DNA of 64,000 bases from UBA822 sp965249775 (GCA_965249775.1 OZ252253.1:2232001-2296000), one strand, 5' to 3'; positions 49,568-59,250 are shown, numbered from the stretch's first letter. Numbers and translations are program-made. Notes: generated from the letters alone by a model not told the origin.

Positions 49568-50662
49568 ATGCGTAATCTACTCTTGATCGCCACGATTTTT
49601 CTCTCTTCCGCCGCGCTGGCATGCGATCAGCCCCAGACCGAGCGCTACCTATACCTCAGCACACCCGACGCGGCCCAGACGGAGGGCCAGGCGGAAGGTG
49701 CAGGCATTCTGATCTTCGATATCGATGACGGCCACAGGTTCGTGCGGCGGATCGATATCCCCGTCTTCGAGGAAGGCCTTCGAGGTTTCGCCGCGAGCCT
49801 CGAGACGCACAGCGCCTACTACTCCACCCAGAATCCCCGCATAGGGGCCTTCGATCTGGAGACGGATCAGATCGTTTGGGATCGGGTCCACGCGACGGGC
49901 AGTGATCGATCGTCGGTCTCCCTCGATGGAACGAAGGTCTATGTGCCCACCGGATGGTGGAATAACACGGAGCAGGCCGGCCTTCTCGTCCTCGACGCCG
50001 AGAACGGCGACCTCATCAAGGAGGTCCCCGTCGGTGTCCGAGCACACAATAGCCTTGTGAGCCTGGACGGCCGATATGTCTATCTCGGCACGAACATGAT
50101 GCTGACCATGCTCGATACGGAGAACGAGAGCATCGTTCACCAGATCACGCCCGTGGGCGAGACCGGGGGACAGGGGGTCTTTCCGTACACCGTGGACGCC
50201 GCCAACCGCATCGCCTACGTGAGCCTCGGCAATCACGTCGGCTTCGACGTGGTCGACCTCGAACAAGAGAGGGTGCTGCATCGCGTGTTCGTGGACGGTG
50301 AACCGATCCTCCATCGTACGCACGGAGCGGCTCTCACGCCCGATGAAACGGAGCTGTGGATCAGCGACCAGGAAGGCCGGAAGCTGTTCATCTTCGACGC
50401 TACCCAGATGCCGCCGGTGCAAACGGGCTCTGTCGACTTATCTCAGGGCGGCCATGGGTGGGTGACGTTCAGCCTGGACGGCCGTTACGCATGGACCCAC
50501 ACGCCCGACGTCTTCGACACTGAAACCAAGCAGCTCGTCGCTACCCTGAGGGACGAAAACGGCAACCCGGTGAGCGGCTCGAAGTTTATCGAGGTTCATT
50601 TCCAGGACGGCAAAGTGGTGGCCGTCGGCAACGAATTCGGGCTCGGGCGTTCGGTAGATTAG
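49568..50662 (+). CDS. YVTN/cytochrome-D1-like beta-propeller lipoprotein
   Basis: The 364-residue protein has a signal peptide with a Cys near residue 17 (SSAALAC, not a perfect lipobox) and then seven-blade propeller repeats with the YVTN-like pattern: SLDGTKVYVPTGWW, SLDGRYVYLGTNMM, TPDETELWISDQEG and SLDGRYAWTHTPDV. Such propellers bind ligands or partner proteins on the cell surface; no catalytic site is evident. ATG 49568 was chosen because the signal peptide starts there; the frame extends to 49484. Confidence 0.75.
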   Translation: MRNLLLIATIFLSSAALACDQPQTERYLYLSTPDAAQTEGQAEGAGILIFDIDDGHRFVRRIDIPVFEEGLRGFAASLETHSAYYSTQNPRIGAFDLETDQIVWDRVHATGSDRSSVSLDGTKVYVPTGWWNNTEQAGLLVLDAENGDLIKEVPVGVRAHNSLVSLDGRYVYLGTNMMLTMLDTENESIVHQITPVGETGGQGVFPYTVDAANRIAYVSLGNHVGFDVVDLEQERVLHRVFVDGEPILHRTHGAALTPDETELWISDQEGRKLFIFDATQMPPVQTGSVDLSQGGHGWVTFSLDGRYAWTHTPDVFDTETKQLVATLRDENGNPVSGSKFIEVHFQDGKVVAVGNEFGLGRSVD

Positions 50663-50690
50663 CTCCCGACGTCTCCTGATACGGCTGCCG

Positions 50691-51614
50691 GTGCCATCTA
50701 TCGAGACGGGCGTGAGAGGCGCTGAACTCGCCGTAGCCCTCGCGCTCGCGCTCGCGGCATGGGCCAGCGGCGGCGCAGCCCAGGGCCAAGAGGTCTCGCT
50801 CGCGGGCGCAATCGATTTTCACACGCATTCCGGCCCCGATTCCCGCCCGCGATCGGTGAACGATCTGGAAGTGGCTCGCATGACCAGCCGCGCCGGTCTG
50901 CGCGGCATCGTGCTCAAGAACCATTTCACCATGACGGCCGACCGTGCGGCGCTGGCCATGGAGCAGGTCGACGGCCTCGAGATCTTCGGCGGGATCGTCC
51001 TGAACCGGGCCGTGGGCGGGCTCAACGCCGAGGCAGTCCGCCAGATGGTGCAGTTCGAGGGCGGGCGGGGGAAGGTGGTCTGGCTGCCCACGTTCGATGC
51101 GGAGTACTACGTCACCGCACAAGGCGGCTCAGGCCCGTTCGTCTCGGTGACGCGCGGGGGAGCTCCCCTCCCCGAGCTCGCGGAGATCTTCACGCTCGTG
51201 GCCGAAAACGATCTCGTGCTCGCCATGGGACACTCGTCACCGGAGGAAGTCCTGGTCCTCATCCCCGAGGCGCGCCGCCATGGGGTCGAGCAGATCCTGG
51301 TGACGCATGTCTTCGGACAGGGCCCCTCTCGCGCTCAAGTACAGCAGATGGCCGACGCCGGCGCGGTTCTCGAGATCGACTGGTACGCCGTGCATCTTGG
51401 GAACCAAACGGTGGACACTTATGTTTCGGCCATCCAAGAGATCGGCGCCGAGCACTTCCTGATGTCGTCCGACCTCGGACAGGCCACCAGCCCATCGCAT
51501 GTCGCTGGCCTGCGCGCCTACGTGACTGCGTTCCGCAACGCAGGGCTCAGCGACGACCAGATCGACCTGATGCTGCGGCACAATCCCGCGCGCTTGCTGG
51601 GCTTAGAGCCCTGA
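50691..51614 (+). CDS. Exported amidohydrolase-like metal-dependent hydrolase (DUF6282 type)
   Basis: The 307-residue protein has a signal peptide (ALALAAWASGGAAQG), then the metal motif IDFHTHSGPDSRPR (His-x-His) near residue 43, KNHF as a candidate metal Lys/His, MGHSSPEE and THVFGQG for later metal His residues, and MSSDLGQ with the last Asp. The order fits the amidohydrolase/PHP-like barrel. The substrate is unknown. GTG start 50691, without a strong ribosome site. Confidence 0.75.
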   Translation: MPSIETGVRGAELAVALALALAAWASGGAAQGQEVSLAGAIDFHTHSGPDSRPRSVNDLEVARMTSRAGLRGIVLKNHFTMTADRAALAMEQVDGLEIFGGIVLNRAVGGLNAEAVRQMVQFEGGRGKVVWLPTFDAEYYVTAQGGSGPFVSVTRGGAPLPELAEIFTLVAENDLVLAMGHSSPEEVLVLIPEARRHGVEQILVTHVFGQGPSRAQVQQMADAGAVLEIDWYAVHLGNQTVDTYVSAIQEIGAEHFLMSSDLGQATSPSHVAGLRAYVTAFRNAGLSDDQIDLMLRHNPARLLGLEP

Positions 51615-51627
51615 GATGGCACGAAAA

Positions 51628-51672
51628 GTGCATTATGCACCGGCGTTCGCTAAGAGAACTCTTCGAAGAGTT
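51628..51672. promoter_or_regulatory. Two palindromes upstream of the arsC-like gene
   Basis: GTGCATTATGCAC (51628-51640) and the perfect 16-bp AACTCTTCGAAGAGTT (51657-51672) lie 36-80 bases before the start at 51708. Such symmetric sites are typical of dimeric repressors; one may serve an ArsR-type regulator. The intervening sequence is AT-richer than average. Confidence 0.45.
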
Positions 51673-51707
51673 TGAGGAGTTAGAGAGAAGCTGATGGAGA
51701 TGGCTAC

Positions 51708-52112
51708 ATGAAACGCATTCTGTTCCTGTGTGTCGGGAATTCCGGCCGCAGCCAAATGGCCGAAGGCCTCGCCCGGGAGATTCTCGGCGTGCGGGTCGAG
51801 GTCTTGAGCGCGGGCTCGCGGCCTGAGCCCGCCATCAACGAGCATGCTATCGAGGCCATGGCGGACATCGATATCGACATCCGCGACCAGTATACGAAGT
51901 CCGTGGACACGATCGATCTATCTGGCGTCGAGCTGGTGGTGACGCTTTGCGCCGAAGAGGTTTGCCCCGTCCTACCGGAGCACGTTCGACGAGTGGACTG
52001 GCCGATAGACGACCCCTCCGCACCGGGCCCCGATGAACCGCCAGCGCTTTTCCAGTCCGCCCGTGACCAGATCCGAGAGAAAATCGAGGCTCTGGCTCAG
52101 GGATCGATATAG
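51708..52112 (+). CDS. arsC: Low-molecular-weight phosphatase / thioredoxin-type arsenate reductase
   Basis: The 134-residue protein opens with the P-loop LFLCVGNSGRSQMAEG (C-x5-R-S, Cys 8) and has a later VVTLCAEEVCPVLP segment with two further cysteines, matching the Cys triad of thioredoxin-coupled ArsC, and DWPIDDPSAP with the general-acid Asp. Such enzymes reduce arsenate to arsenite. The two extra cysteines support this over a plain tyrosine phosphatase. No other ars gene is close, apart from the distant ArsR-like gene at 867. Confidence 0.85.
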   Translation: MKRILFLCVGNSGRSQMAEGLAREILGVRVEVLSAGSRPEPAINEHAIEAMADIDIDIRDQYTKSVDTIDLSGVELVVTLCAEEVCPVLPEHVRRVDWPIDDPSAPGPDEPPALFQSARDQIREKIEALAQGSI

Positions 52113-52147
52113 AGGCGGAACCCCATGCGGCTGTTGGGTTTGGAGCC

Positions 52148-53779
52148 ATGAATAGACTTATCCTTGCCGTCGTCATCGTGGTGGCCCCGGGCACACTGCT
52201 CCAGGCCCAAGTGAGCCCGTTTACTCACGCGGACACGCTACGCGGCTCGAACGGACCGGCTCGCTCTTGGTGGGACGTGACGTTCTACGATCTGCACGTC
52301 ACCATCGACGTCGAAAACGCCCAAATAGAGGGGTGGAACCGGATCGGCTACCGGGTGCTCCAACCGGCCACAGAGATGCAGATCGATCTGCAGGTCCCGC
52401 TGGAAGTGGATAGCATCGTGCAGGACGGCCAGACGATCGAATACCGCAGGGATGGCAACGCCTTCTTCGTGGCGCTCCGAGCCCGCCAGGGCCCCGGGCA
52501 GACCAAAGAAGTGACCGTCTACTATCACGGGACCCCCCTGACAGCCGTGAACCCCCCGTGGGAGGGGGGGTTCATCTGGGAGCAGGACCGCAGTGGAAAT
52601 CCCTGGGTAGCGACGGCCAACCAGGGGCTCGGAGCCAGTGTGTGGTGGCCGAACAAGGACCTGCAATCCGCCGAGCCCGACAGTCAGCGCATCGCCATCA
52701 CCGTGCCCGATCCCTACGTGAACGTCTCCAATGGCCGACTGCGCTCCACAACGCCGAATGATGATGGCACCACAACGTACGAGTGGTTCGTCACCAATCC
52801 AATCAACAACTACGGCATCACCGTGACCGTGGGCGAGTACGCACACTGGCAGGAGGAGTACCAGGGCGAGCTCGGCACACTAACGATGGATTTCTGGCCG
52901 CTCGCAGAGAACGAAGCGGCCGCACGAAGGCAGTGGGTGCAGGCGCGCTCCACTCTACGGTGCTTCGAGGGATGGTTCGGACCGTTTCCCTGGTACGAGG
53001 ACGGTTTCAAGCTCATTGAAACACCCCACCTCGGCATGGAACACCAGAGCGCGGTGGCGTACGGAAACGGGTACGTGAACGGCTACCGCGGTATGGACAT
53101 ATCCGGAACGGGGCATGGCCTGACCTGGGATTACATCGTCGTGCACGAGTCGGCGCACGAGTGGTGGGGAAACAACATCACCGCCGCCGATGTGGCCGAG
53201 AACTGGATCCACGAGGGGTTCGCGGCCTATGCGGAGAATCTCTACGTCGAGTGTCTCACGGGAAGCAAAGAAGACGCCGCCGAATACGTAATCGGCACGC
53301 GGGCCAGGATCGCCAACCAACGACCGATTGTCGGGAGCTTCGGGGTCAACGACGACGGGTCCGACGACATGTACAGCAAGGGCGCCAATCTCCTGCACAC
53401 CCTTCGCCAGGTCGTGGATGATGACGCTCTCTGGCGGGAGATTCTACGGGGCCTCAACGCAACGTTTTGGCACTCCATCGTGTCCAGCGAGGAAGTGGAG
53501 CGATACATCAGCGAACGGGCGGGCGTCGACCTGTCGAGGGTTTTCGATCAGTACTTACGAACCACCAGAATCCCCGTTTTCGAGTACCGGAGGGATGGGG
53601 GATCGATCTCCTACCGATGGAGCAACGTCGCGGCCGGCTTCGACATGCCCCTTGGCGTATCACTGGGCGACGACGGATTCACACGGCTGCTCCCGACAAC
53701 CGAGTTTCAATCTATGGCGTCCGGGGGTCGGATCAGAGTGGACCCCAACTTCTACGTCGGGGTGCGCGAGCTCCGCTGA
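52148..53779 (+). CDS. Secreted M1-family metallopeptidase
   Basis: The 543-residue protein has a signal peptide (LAVVIVVAPGTLLQAQ), a beta N-terminal domain (SWWDVTFYDLHVTIDVENAQ), the M1 substrate and zinc motifs GMEHQSAVAYG, HESAHEWWGN and the Glu in ENWIHEGFAAYAENL, and a helical C-terminal region. It should remove amino acids or split di- and tripeptides outside the cytoplasm. Length is complete, unlike the M1 gene at 33273. It is 35 bases after arsC. Confidence 0.92.
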   Translation: MNRLILAVVIVVAPGTLLQAQVSPFTHADTLRGSNGPARSWWDVTFYDLHVTIDVENAQIEGWNRIGYRVLQPATEMQIDLQVPLEVDSIVQDGQTIEYRRDGNAFFVALRARQGPGQTKEVTVYYHGTPLTAVNPPWEGGFIWEQDRSGNPWVATANQGLGASVWWPNKDLQSAEPDSQRIAITVPDPYVNVSNGRLRSTTPNDDGTTTYEWFVTNPINNYGITVTVGEYAHWQEEYQGELGTLTMDFWPLAENEAAARRQWVQARSTLRCFEGWFGPFPWYEDGFKLIETPHLGMEHQSAVAYGNGYVNGYRGMDISGTGHGLTWDYIVVHESAHEWWGNNITAADVAENWIHEGFAAYAENLYVECLTGSKEDAAEYVIGTRARIANQRPIVGSFGVNDDGSDDMYSKGANLLHTLRQVVDDDALWREILRGLNATFWHSIVSSEEVERYISERAGVDLSRVFDQYLRTTRIPVFEYRRDGGSISYRWSNVAAGFDMPLGVSLGDDGFTRLLPTTEFQSMASGGRIRVDPNFYVGVRELR

Positions 53780-53821
53780 CCCTCAAAGGTTGCAGCAACT
53801 CTGGCCAAGAGGACAGAACCG

Positions 53822-54925
53822 ATGAGGCGCCATCTCCTTGTTTTCTTAGCCGTCCTGTGCTTCCCCAATCCTTCCTCGGCTCAGCTGTCCTCGGACCGAC
53901 TGTCCTCGGACCAACGGTCGAGCGAACGATCGCAGGAAGCCCTGTTCGGGCGCATGCCGGATGGAACGGCGGTCCAACAGTTCACGTTGCGCAACGAGAA
54001 CGGGATGATCGTACGGATCATCTCATACGGGGCGATCGTGACGGAGATTCAGGCTCCAGACCGAGACGGGAACACGATCAACGTGGTCCGCGGTTCCGAC
54101 ACGCTCGAACCGTACCTGAGGGGTTTTCCCGCCGCTGCGGTCATTGGCCGAGTCGCGAATCGAATCGCCAACGCACGATTCTCGATCGACGACGTCGAGT
54201 ACCGTGTCACGGTCAACAACCTCGGCAAGCACCATATTCACGGCGGTGACCGAGGCTTTGCGAAAGTGGTGTGGGATGCCGAGGCACTCCCCGTCACCGA
54301 GAACGAGGCAGGAGTAAGATTGACGTATCTGAGTGTGGATGGCGAAGACGGGTATCCCGGCAATGTGACAGCCACCGTGACCTACACGCTCACCGACGAC
54401 AACGAGTTGCGACTCGATTACGCGGCAACCACCGACAGACCGACCATCATCAGCATGACCAACCACGCCTATTTCGACCTGGGAGGCGACGGCGACCTGT
54501 CGACGCACGAGCTATGGTTGAACGCCGACCGCTATACGCTCGCCGATAGCGAGCTGATTCCGACGGGCGAGGTCGTGTCGGTGAGGGACACACCGCTGGA
54601 TTTCACTACGCCGGAATTCATCGGCGCGCGTCTCGATCAGATCGACGAGCCCGTCGAGGGCTTCTACGACCACAACTTCGTTATCAACGGCGGTGGCGAA
54701 GCGGTCGTCCTCGTGGCGCGCGTGCGCGAGGTCACCAGCGGGCGGGTCATGGAAGTGCGAACGGATCGGCCCGCCGTGCAACTCTACACCGGCAATCCGG
54801 TCGGCTTCTGCCTGGAAACCCAGATTCACCCCGACGCCATCAACCACGAGAACTTTCCGTCGCCCATCGTACGCCCGGGCACACCGTTTCAGAGCACGAC
54901 CATCTTCACGTTCTCGACCGAGTAG
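53822..54925 (+). CDS. galM: Exported aldose 1-epimerase (mutarotase)
   Basis: The 367-residue protein has a signal peptide (LVFLAVLCFPNPSSAQ), a short tandem repeat (LSSDRLSSDQRSSERS), and the GalM fold: ISYGAIVTEIQAPDRDGN, VIGRVANRIANARF (conserved RxxNR), HHIHGGDRGF (substrate His), MTNHAYFDLGGDG (acid-base His) and the late QLYTGNPVG. It converts alpha and beta sugar anomers. The signal peptide implies periplasmic action. It follows the M1 gene by 42 bases. Confidence 0.92.
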   Translation: MRRHLLVFLAVLCFPNPSSAQLSSDRLSSDQRSSERSQEALFGRMPDGTAVQQFTLRNENGMIVRIISYGAIVTEIQAPDRDGNTINVVRGSDTLEPYLRGFPAAAVIGRVANRIANARFSIDDVEYRVTVNNLGKHHIHGGDRGFAKVVWDAEALPVTENEAGVRLTYLSVDGEDGYPGNVTATVTYTLTDDNELRLDYAATTDRPTIISMTNHAYFDLGGDGDLSTHELWLNADRYTLADSELIPTGEVVSVRDTPLDFTTPEFIGARLDQIDEPVEGFYDHNFVINGGGEAVVLVARVREVTSGRVMEVRTDRPAVQLYTGNPVGFCLETQIHPDAINHENFPSPIVRPGTPFQSTTIFTFSTE

Positions 54926-54945
54926 GCCGGGCGGGGCACCCCGCC

Positions 54946-55614
54946 TCAGGGATCGATGTACCTCACATAGCGCTTCACCGCCCGCGGTCCGACCTCGGCA
55001 CTGTAAATGACGCCATCGGCGTCCGCGACGACACCTTCACCGCCGCTGCTGCCCGAGATGGGTCCGTTGTTCGCATCGGCCGGGTCGGGAATGAAGGCCC
55101 ACACCTCGCCCGTCCGGGCACTGCCAACACGAATACCACGCCTCACGTCGCCGCGGCCTCGACCTTCATTGGACTCGGAATCGACGCCGTACAGGATGTC
55201 GTTCTCGTCGATGAAGATCCCGCTCAAGCGGCTGAACTGATACCACTGGTCGAGGAAGTTGCCGTCCTGGTCGAAGATCTGGATCCGATTGTTGCTGCGG
55301 TCGGCCACGAAGAGCCGGCCCTGTGAGTCCATGGCCAGCCCGTGCGGCGCGTTGAACTGACCCGGCCCCGATCCCGCCTCGCCCCACGCCATGATGTACG
55401 TGCCGTCGGGTGCAAACTTGACGATCCACGCGTTGCTGTTCCCGCCATGACCATCGGCAACGAAGATGTCTCCGTTGGGTGCCGTGATCACGTCTGAGGG
55501 CATGTTGAAGTGCCGCTCGTCGTCCCCGGTCTCTCCGGGCGTGCCAAGCACCAAGAGGATCTCGCCCTCGGCGCTGAACTTGACGACCTGATGCCCTTTG
55601 TTGGCCGTCACCAT
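54946..55614 (-). CDS. NHL-repeat protein, probably truncated at the N-terminus
   Basis: The 222-residue protein consists of four NHL-like propeller blades: MPSDVITAPNGDIFVADGHG, FNAPHGLAMDSQGRLFVADR, LSGIFIDENDILYGVDSE, GEGVVADADGVIYSAEVG. It begins inside a blade (MVTANKGHQVVKFS) with no signal peptide, and a TGA stop lies 9 bases upstream in frame, so the front half appears lost. Relatives are secreted propellers such as peptidylglycine amidating-lyase-like proteins. Confidence 0.65.
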   Translation of the reverse strand: MVTANKGHQVVKFSAEGEILLVLGTPGETGDDERHFNMPSDVITAPNGDIFVADGHGGNSNAWIVKFAPDGTYIMAWGEAGSGPGQFNAPHGLAMDSQGRLFVADRSNNRIQIFDQDGNFLDQWYQFSRLSGIFIDENDILYGVDSESNEGRGRGDVRRGIRVGSARTGEVWAFIPDPADANNGPISGSSGGEGVVADADGVIYSAEVGPRAVKRYVRYIDP

Positions 55615-55666
55615 TGGCGTTCATGCAAGAACACCATCGGCATTCCGCCAGTGCTCGAAATCACTC

Positions 55667-56218
55667 CTAGACCCGCTCCGCCTGCACGACGTGGCGCAGC
55701 TGATGTCTCGGCAGGATCACGAACGTGGAATACAAGTTGTATCTCAGGCGCTGAAAGAACGGAGAAGTAATCCAAACACGACTGATCGGGCGCCCGTCGG
55801 CCTCACGCACGAGCGCGGTCTCTTCTCGCTGAAGCCGATCAAACTCGGTAATCGACTGCGCCTTGGGCAGACCACCTTCGGGCACGAACTCGGGTGTCGT
55901 GCGAACTGCACCGAGCCTGAGACGACCGATTCGTCGCACCGGCCCCGTGCCGAGCGACAGCATCCAACCCATGGGGTCACGACGATACCGAGCAGGCGCG
56001 GGTTCTTCCCGGCCGCTCGCCTCTTCGAGCCCGTCGCGGAGCAATGGAAGGTAGGCCCGACTCGTCAGATTGAGATGAGCCACGCACTCCGAGACCGACC
56101 ATCGAGTGGGGTCGGCGCGCTCTGCCCACCGCGTTTCGGTCAAACCGTCGGTGAGCCGGTGGAGTCTGTTCTGGGCCGCGTCGAACTGATCGAGGATTCT
56201 CTGCAGCTGGGTGTGCAT
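55667..56218 (-). CDS. DinB-family protein
   Basis: The 183-residue protein fits the DinB-like four-helix bundle: QLQRILDQFDAAQNRLHRLT, RWSVSECVAHLNLTSRAYLP (conserved W-S and the metal His in HLN), and the C-terminal RHQLRHVVQAERV with two further His residues. DinB-like proteins are metal-dependent enzymes or thiol transferases of mostly unknown role. The gene stands between the NHL remnant and the beta-lactamase-like gene on the same strand. Confidence 0.85.
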   Translation of the reverse strand: MHTQLQRILDQFDAAQNRLHRLTDGLTETRWAERADPTRWSVSECVAHLNLTSRAYLPLLRDGLEEASGREEPAPARYRRDPMGWMLSLGTGPVRRIGRLRLGAVRTTPEFVPEGGLPKAQSITEFDRLQREETALVREADGRPISRVWITSPFFQRLRYNLYSTFVILPRHQLRHVVQAERV

Positions 56219-56320
56219 CGAGAGGGCCAGTTCCGGATTCTCTACGTTGTGGACGACAGCGAACGAGTCGTCACCGTGATGAAGATCGGTCGCCGACGGG
56301 ACGTCTACAGATAGGCGTTC

Positions 56321-57445
56321 TCAAGGGGACATGAGCCTACGCAAGAGATCTGCAATGGGCGGGTTGTAGCTCGTCGTCCACAGCATTGCCACTCCCAGCT
56401 TGGTCTGTGGGTCGAAAATGAGGTTGGCGTTGTAGCCCGCCACCGAACCGCCGTGCCCTACGAGCAGAGAGCCTTGCCCACTGGGCGTCATTGCAAGGCC
56501 GAGACCATACCCGGTGGCGGGGGCCTGAGGCGTGGACATCTCCGCGCGGCTCTCCTCGCTGAGGATCCGTACGTCGCCCTCGCCCATCAAGGCTGCAGCG
56601 AACGCGGCCAAGTCATGTACCGTCGAGTAGACTCCGCCATTGGGCACCTTGTATCCCCGACCGAAGTGTTCCCGCGTCGCTTGCTCGGCAGAGATTTCAC
56701 CGGTCCTGGGATTACGACTGTACCCCACCGACATGCGAGTGAGAAGCTCGGGAGAATCCAGAATGAACGTGGTGCTCTCCAATCCCAACGGCCGAAAGAT
56801 CAGCGTCTCCATCAAATCCATGAACGGAGCACCGGCGGCCCAGGAGAGCGCCAGACCCAGGATGCCGAAGCCGATGTTGGAGTAGGAATACTGGGTGAGG
56901 GGTGCAGTCTGATACCGCGTGGTCGGGATCGAGGCCAGGACCTTCTCCTCCCAGGTGTAGATGGGTCCCGTTGCCGCGCCCTCCAACCCCGGTTCGCGGG
57001 CCAATCCCGCGGTGTGGCTGGCCAGCATCCGGAACGTGATGGGCTCCGCCCCGGCGGGACGTCCCGCCAGTCCCTCGATTTCCGGGAAGTAGTCGCCCAC
57101 CGGGTCGTCCAGCGCGATGATGCCCCGTTCGACGAGTTGCATCATGAGGACGGCCGTGAAGGACTTCGAGATCGAGCCGGTGCGACCGATCGTTCGGGCG
57201 TCAGCCGCAATCCGTTCCTCGATGTTCGCCCATCCGTACCCCTTGGCCCAGATCACTTCACTTCCCGAGAAGACCGCAACGGAGACGGCGCCCCCCGCGT
57301 CTTCCAAGACACCGGCAGCCACCTCGGCATCGAAACGGGCGATCGTCTCTTCGAAGGGTGTGAATTGGGCGGACGCGGGGAGCGAGCCCAACGCCGTGAC
57401 GAGGGCAACCAAGAACATGGCCCTCGAAGCCAAAATCGGTCTCAT
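56321..57445 (-). CDS. Class C beta-lactamase-related serine hydrolase
   Basis: The 374-residue exported protein has a signal peptide (LVALVTALGSLPASAQ), the SxxK motif (SISK, about residue 92), the tyrosine motif YSYSN and a late HGGSVAGYN in place of KTG. This is the serine beta-lactamase/D-peptidase fold; most relatives are esterases or peptidases rather than resistance enzymes. The start overlaps the stop of the upstream D-aminoacylase gene (ATGA), so both are made from one transcript. They may act on D-amino-acid-containing peptides. Confidence 0.88.
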   Translation of the reverse strand: MRPILASRAMFLVALVTALGSLPASAQFTPFEETIARFDAEVAAGVLEDAGGAVSVAVFSGSEVIWAKGYGWANIEERIAADARTIGRTGSISKSFTAVLMMQLVERGIIALDDPVGDYFPEIEGLAGRPAGAEPITFRMLASHTAGLAREPGLEGAATGPIYTWEEKVLASIPTTRYQTAPLTQYSYSNIGFGILGLALSWAAGAPFMDLMETLIFRPLGLESTTFILDSPELLTRMSVGYSRNPRTGEISAEQATREHFGRGYKVPNGGVYSTVHDLAAFAAALMGEGDVRILSEESRAEMSTPQAPATGYGLGLAMTPSGQGSLLVGHGGSVAGYNANLIFDPQTKLGVAMLWTTSYNPPIADLLRRLMSP

Positions 57446-59250
57446 CTTTCCTCCTCACGCCTGTCCAACACCACACCCGGAAGTGCTCCCGTAAGGGCAC
57501 CGCCGTCCAATGTGAGCGCACCGTTCACCATGACGTACTCCATTCCCTCCGGATAGAGGTCGGGCTCCAGAATGGTCGCCCGGTCGTCGAGCCGCTCATA
57601 GTCGAAGACCGTGATGTCCGCCTTGAACCCCTCTCTTACGTACCCCCGATCGCTGAGACCGATGATTTGTGCGGGCAGCCCGCTCGACGACCGGACCGCG
57701 AAGGGCAACGAGATCACCCCTTGGTCCTTGGCGTAGTACGCGATCTTTCTCACGAAAGCACCGAAGTATCGCGGATGCTGACCGGGGCGGGTGAAGCCGG
57801 AGACCCCGCCATCGGTGGAGGTCGCCGTGTAGTCCTGCTGCATATACCGCTCGACGTCCTCGGCGTGGCCGGCGATGGGTCGGAAGAGCACGCCCGAGGG
57901 AATCGGCTCGCCACCATCGAGGGCGAAGCGGATGAGCTGCTCGATGGGCTCTACGCCGTTCGCGTCGGCCACCTCGGCAAGCGTCTTCCCCACGAGTGCC
58001 GGTTCGGACGGGCTCCGCACGATGATCAGTCGATCCGCCCCTCCTTTCATGCGGAGCAGATATTCGCTGTCGCCTATGAGATCCTCACGGATGGCAGGAT
58101 CAGCCAGGTTGCTCGTAAGGTTTTCCACCGACGCAACCGTAAGGCGTCTCCAACCCGGATCGTCGAGCCCGCCGCTGCGGTCCGTCCCCGGGGGCGCGTA
58201 CGCCCACACCGGAATGATGTCCGTCGGCCCACCGCCGAACGTCTCGTAGGGATACTGGTCCAGATAAACCTGCACCCCCTCCTCACGCGCCCGATCGATG
58301 CGGAGCACGTCGAGGGCCGACTGGCCCCACATGTCCGTGCCCTTGGCCTTGATGTGGCTTCCCACGACCCTGATTCCCGTCTCCCGTCCGATCCGGATCG
58401 TTTCTTTCATTCCATCGGTGCCGGTGAGGGGCACCTCTCCCCCCACCATGGACGGGGTCTGCCAGAGCGGGAGCGGCGATTGGCTCCTTTGATGGGAGAA
58501 GTAGAAGCCGTCGTAATCGGCCACGACTTCGGCGAGCGCGATGATCTCCTCTGTCGTGCTGAAACGTCCTGGCCGGTACTCGGGACCCGCTCCCAGCCCC
58601 CAAGCGCCCTCCTCCATCCCAGATCGAACCAGCTCTTGCATCTGTCGGATTTCCGCTTCGGTAGCCGCCCGCTCGTAGTCGTCTCCCATCACCCGGCCCC
58701 GGACCGTTCCGTGGCCAACCATGGGAACCATGTTCATGGCCACTCCGGGAGTCCGGTACGCCTCCATCTCGGCGGCGATAGGCCACGTGGGATTTCGGCC
58801 ATCGGGGCCGAACACGAGAGTCGTGATGCCCTGCATGACCAGGTTGTGCGCTTTGCGCCTCTCCACATCGTCCGAAGCGAAAGCGCCATCCGCATGGGAG
58901 TGCAGATCGATGAAGCCGGGGACGACGTAGAGCCCGGTCGCGTCGATCACCCGCGCGGCCGAAGCGCCCGATAGGTCTCCCACACGCACGATCTCGTCCC
59001 CACGAATGCCGACGTCGGCATTGAATGCCGGGTTTCCGGAGCCATCCAGGACTCGTCCACCGCGGATCACGAAATCGAAGTCCTGCGCCGCAGTAGGGGT
59101 CGGGAGGAGGGCCCCGAGGAGGCCCAGGACGAGGACGGCGACGATGACAGCGACGATGACCCGGGGGCCTCGGAGCACGCGGGACGCTCGGGGCATCCAA
59201 GACGTCCGGGGCGCGCAGGACGCTCGGGGCATGGTGAGGGGGCGATTCAT
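57442..59250 (-). CDS. Exported N-acyl-D-amino-acid deacylase (D-aminoacylase family)
   Basis: The 602-residue amidohydrolase has a membrane/signal segment after an Arg-rich start (VIVAVIVAVLVLGLLGALLP), then FDFVIRGGRVLDGSGNPAFN, the metal motif PGFIDLHSHADG, GSHIKAKG with the metal His and Lys, the late STDGGVSGFTRPGQHPRYFG, and a final small beta domain. It would free D-amino acids from acyl groups. It is first in an operon with the beta-lactamase-like gene. ATG 59250 has GGAG 7 bases upstream; the first 30 residues are low complexity. Confidence 0.88.
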   Translation of the reverse strand: MNRPLTMPRASCAPRTSWMPRASRVLRGPRVIVAVIVAVLVLGLLGALLPTPTAAQDFDFVIRGGRVLDGSGNPAFNADVGIRGDEIVRVGDLSGASAARVIDATGLYVVPGFIDLHSHADGAFASDDVERRKAHNLVMQGITTLVFGPDGRNPTWPIAAEMEAYRTPGVAMNMVPMVGHGTVRGRVMGDDYERAATEAEIRQMQELVRSGMEEGAWGLGAGPEYRPGRFSTTEEIIALAEVVADYDGFYFSHQRSQSPLPLWQTPSMVGGEVPLTGTDGMKETIRIGRETGIRVVGSHIKAKGTDMWGQSALDVLRIDRAREEGVQVYLDQYPYETFGGGPTDIIPVWAYAPPGTDRSGGLDDPGWRRLTVASVENLTSNLADPAIREDLIGDSEYLLRMKGGADRLIIVRSPSEPALVGKTLAEVADANGVEPIEQLIRFALDGGEPIPSGVLFRPIAGHAEDVERYMQQDYTATSTDGGVSGFTRPGQHPRYFGAFVRKIAYYAKDQGVISLPFAVRSSSGLPAQIIGLSDRGYVREGFKADITVFDYERLDDRATILEPDLYPEGMEYVMVNGALTLDGGALTGALPGVVLDRREEER

